In this document: one piece after another, positions 62,984 to 64,000 of the stretch
Position numbering within the stretch: the first letter of the stretch is position 1
Layout: each line of letters begins with the position of its first letter
Assembly (NCBI RefSeq): GCF_009930815.1
Contig: NZ_CP022222.1
Coordinates: 7,668,501 to 7,732,500, forward strand
Reading direction: 5' to 3'
Source of the DNA: Bradyrhizobium sp. CCBAU 051011
Lineage (GTDB): Bacteria > Pseudomonadota > Alphaproteobacteria > Rhizobiales > Xanthobacteraceae
Length of the DNA: 64,000 bases
The notes under the pieces: generated by a model
The model's input: the letters and a program-made list of their open reading frames with translations, nothing else
Databases searched by the model: none
Told to the model about the DNA's origin: nothing
Program-made: the position numbers and the translations under genes

Positions 62984-63034
62984 CGGGATTTAGCGATTCC
63001 GAAGGTCGGGAGCTCAGGTCTCTCCCGGGCGCGC
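62984..63034 (+). pseudogene. Degenerate 3' half of tRNA-Arg (possible attachment-site copy)
   Basis: GCGGGATTTAGCGATTCCGA, AGGTCGGGAGCTCAGGTCTC, TCCCGGGCGCGC follows the order of the 3' half of the intact tRNA-Arg at 56373-56449 (GGATTTCGATTCCGA, GGGTCGGGAGTTCGAATCTC, TCCGAGCGCGCC) with several substitutions and small insertions. The 5' half is not clearly recognisable. It could mark the far end of an integrated element or be an independently decayed tRNA. Confidence 0.5.
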
Positions 63035-63065
63035 TCGTCGCTCACGGCTATTCGGACATTTCAAT

Positions 63066-63434
63066 ATGAAAAAGATCATCCTCGCGCTGGCGGTGCTCTA
63101 TCCGGCCGCGGCCTTTGCGCAAACGACCGCCCCAGCCCCCTCCGCCGCTCCTCCGACGGTCGGTGGCAAGCCCCTGGTTCAAGTCGGATCGAAGGGCAAG
63201 AAGGAAGCCCCGGCCAAACCCCTGTCAGCCGCCCAGAAATTGCAGGCCTGCCAGGACATCGACGACGAGACCAAGGAACGGCTGAATTGCTACGACGCCG
63301 TTTATGCGCCGCAGCCCAAAGCGAAGGCGCCGGCGGCGAAGAGCGTCAGCGAGTGCCGCTTCGTCAAGGAGGAAGACGAGCGGCTGACCTGCTTCAACGG
63401 TTTTGCGGACAAGATTCCGAAGCTGCCGCGCTAA
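63066..63434 (+). CDS. Secreted hypothetical protein
   Basis: A 122-aa protein with signal peptide KKIILALAVLYPAAAFAQ, a Pro/Ala/Lys-rich linker and a C-terminal part with four cysteines in two similar motifs (LQACQDIDDETKERLNCYDA; SECRFVKEEDERLTCFNGFA). These two C-x8-12-C repeats suggest paired disulfides. It is convergent with the next gene, with 15 bp between. Confidence 0.78.
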   Translation: MKKIILALAVLYPAAAFAQTTAPAPSAAPPTVGGKPLVQVGSKGKKEAPAKPLSAAQKLQACQDIDDETKERLNCYDAVYAPQPKAKAPAAKSVSECRFVKEEDERLTCFNGFADKIPKLPR

Positions 63435-63449
63435 ATCAGGCGAGCAGGC

Positions 63450-63947
63450 CTACCAGGTCCAGGTTGAGCGCGAGCTCGGACCGCCGAAGAAGCCGAATTG
63501 CGACTGCTGTGCGACCCGCACCTGCGGCGGTTGCGCAAACTGCATCGGCGGCGCCTGACGGCTCCTGGCGACCTTGCGCTTGCGCTGAACCTGCGGCTCG
63601 GGCTTCTTCGCCTCGCCCGGGACGAACTGGGCAAACGTCTCCCGCACACGGGCCTGCGCGTTGGCGTCGGCCGAGGCAGGGGGCACGGCGGCGGGTGCGG
63701 AAGGCGCAGCGGCCTGGGCGATCACGGCCGGCGGCGGAACAATGGTCGGAAGGCTGGTGTCGTAGACCACCCGCTCCGGCAGCTTCTGGTCGGAACGAAT
63801 GCGCACGACGGTCTTGTCGACCGAAGGAGCGGCTTGAGAAGCGGCTTCGCTGGCCACGACAGCCTGCTGGGGAACAAACGCATCGATCGCCAACAACAGC
63901 GCGAGCAGCACTCCGCCGACAAACAGGAAATAACGCGCTACGGGCAT
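63450..63947 (-). CDS. Membrane-anchored hypothetical protein
   Basis: A 165-aa protein with one N-terminal helix (YFLFVGGVLLALLLAIDAFV) as anchor, a short ordered segment (TVVRIRSDQKLPERVVYDTS) and a Pro/Ala/Gln-rich, basic remainder that is probably disordered in the periplasm. Function unknown. Confidence 0.75.
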   Translation of the reverse strand: MPVARYFLFVGGVLLALLLAIDAFVPQQAVVASEAASQAAPSVDKTVVRIRSDQKLPERVVYDTSLPTIVPPPAVIAQAAAPSAPAAVPPASADANAQARVRETFAQFVPGEAKKPEPQVQRKRKVARSRQAPPMQFAQPPQVRVAQQSQFGFFGGPSSRSTWTW

Positions 63948-64000
63948 TGGACTCGCTCCCCCCGCGCGAGCATCGCGCGGTTCAATCGCTCAACGGGCGA

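Overview
The window looks like the chromosome of an alphaproteobacterium of the Bradyrhizobium / Nitrobacteraceae type. The evidence is uniformly high G+C, many small lineage-typical proteins, palindromic intergenic repeats, and a sensory repertoire of PAS hybrid kinases and GGDEF/EAL proteins. This is a judgement from protein style; no marker gene such as 16S rRNA is present.

Layout. (1) 0-5.7 kb: a leftward operon with an N-carbamoyl-amino-acid amidohydrolase, a polar amino-acid ABC transporter with two paralogous binding proteins, a NodB-fold hydrolase of the cyclic-imidase/PuuE-like kind and the start of a dipeptide-type binding protein, under a divergent LysR gene. It reads as uptake and hydrolysis of a ureide- or cyclic-imide-type compound. 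(2) 6.7-8.2 kb: gene remnants (DinB tail, haloacetate-dehalogenase-like hydrolase) and one small conserved ORF. (3) 8.3-20.9 kb: an accessory secretion locus. Leftward run an ECF sigma factor, a 159-aa Asp/His/Gly-rich protein, a 924-aa protein of two tandem-repeat families, and a PrtD-type ABC ATPase plus HlyD adaptor. Rightward, after a 1.1-kb gene-poor gap, run a 66-aa double-glycine-leader peptide, a second HlyD and a C39-peptidase ABC exporter. The exporter ends in a tail homologous to the 159-aa protein. The two copies of the shared block form a 187-bp inverted repeat about 6 kb apart. This is the best candidate for an undescribed system.

(4) 21.5-33.9 kb: tRNA-Leu(GAG), an orphan FliN, lipB, a stand-alone DnaB-type ATPase, tautomerase/LysR, a PAS hybrid kinase, a GbsR-controlled operon (DUF4166, DoxX-like/TIGR01777 epimerase, a frameshifted membrane gene), a Cache-PAS-GGDEF protein and a DUF459 SGNH hydrolase. 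(5) 33.9-44.6 kb: acylphosphatase, oxaloacetate-decarboxylase-like PEPM enzyme, biotin-dependent carboxylase alpha subunit, a free sigma region 1.1 protein, a thermonuclease-like secreted protein, a second hybrid kinase, and a GGDEF-EAL gene broken by a stop codon and a frameshift.

(6) 44.9-56.3 kb: stress and housekeeping genes (DUF892 ferritin-like, PPC domain, OpgC, 1-Cys peroxiredoxin, DUF2177, chemoreceptor, EamA exporter) with many small secreted or hypothetical proteins and several clear terminators. (7) 56.4-63.0 kb: tRNA-Arg(UCG) followed by an IS481-type element with a broken transposase, a serine-recombinase C-terminal remnant, small ORFs, a Tat-lipoprotein hydrolase and a bicupin. 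The stretch ends at a degenerate copy of the tRNA-Arg 3' half, which suggests an old, decayed tRNA-integrated island. The window closes with two convergent envelope-associated hypothetical genes.
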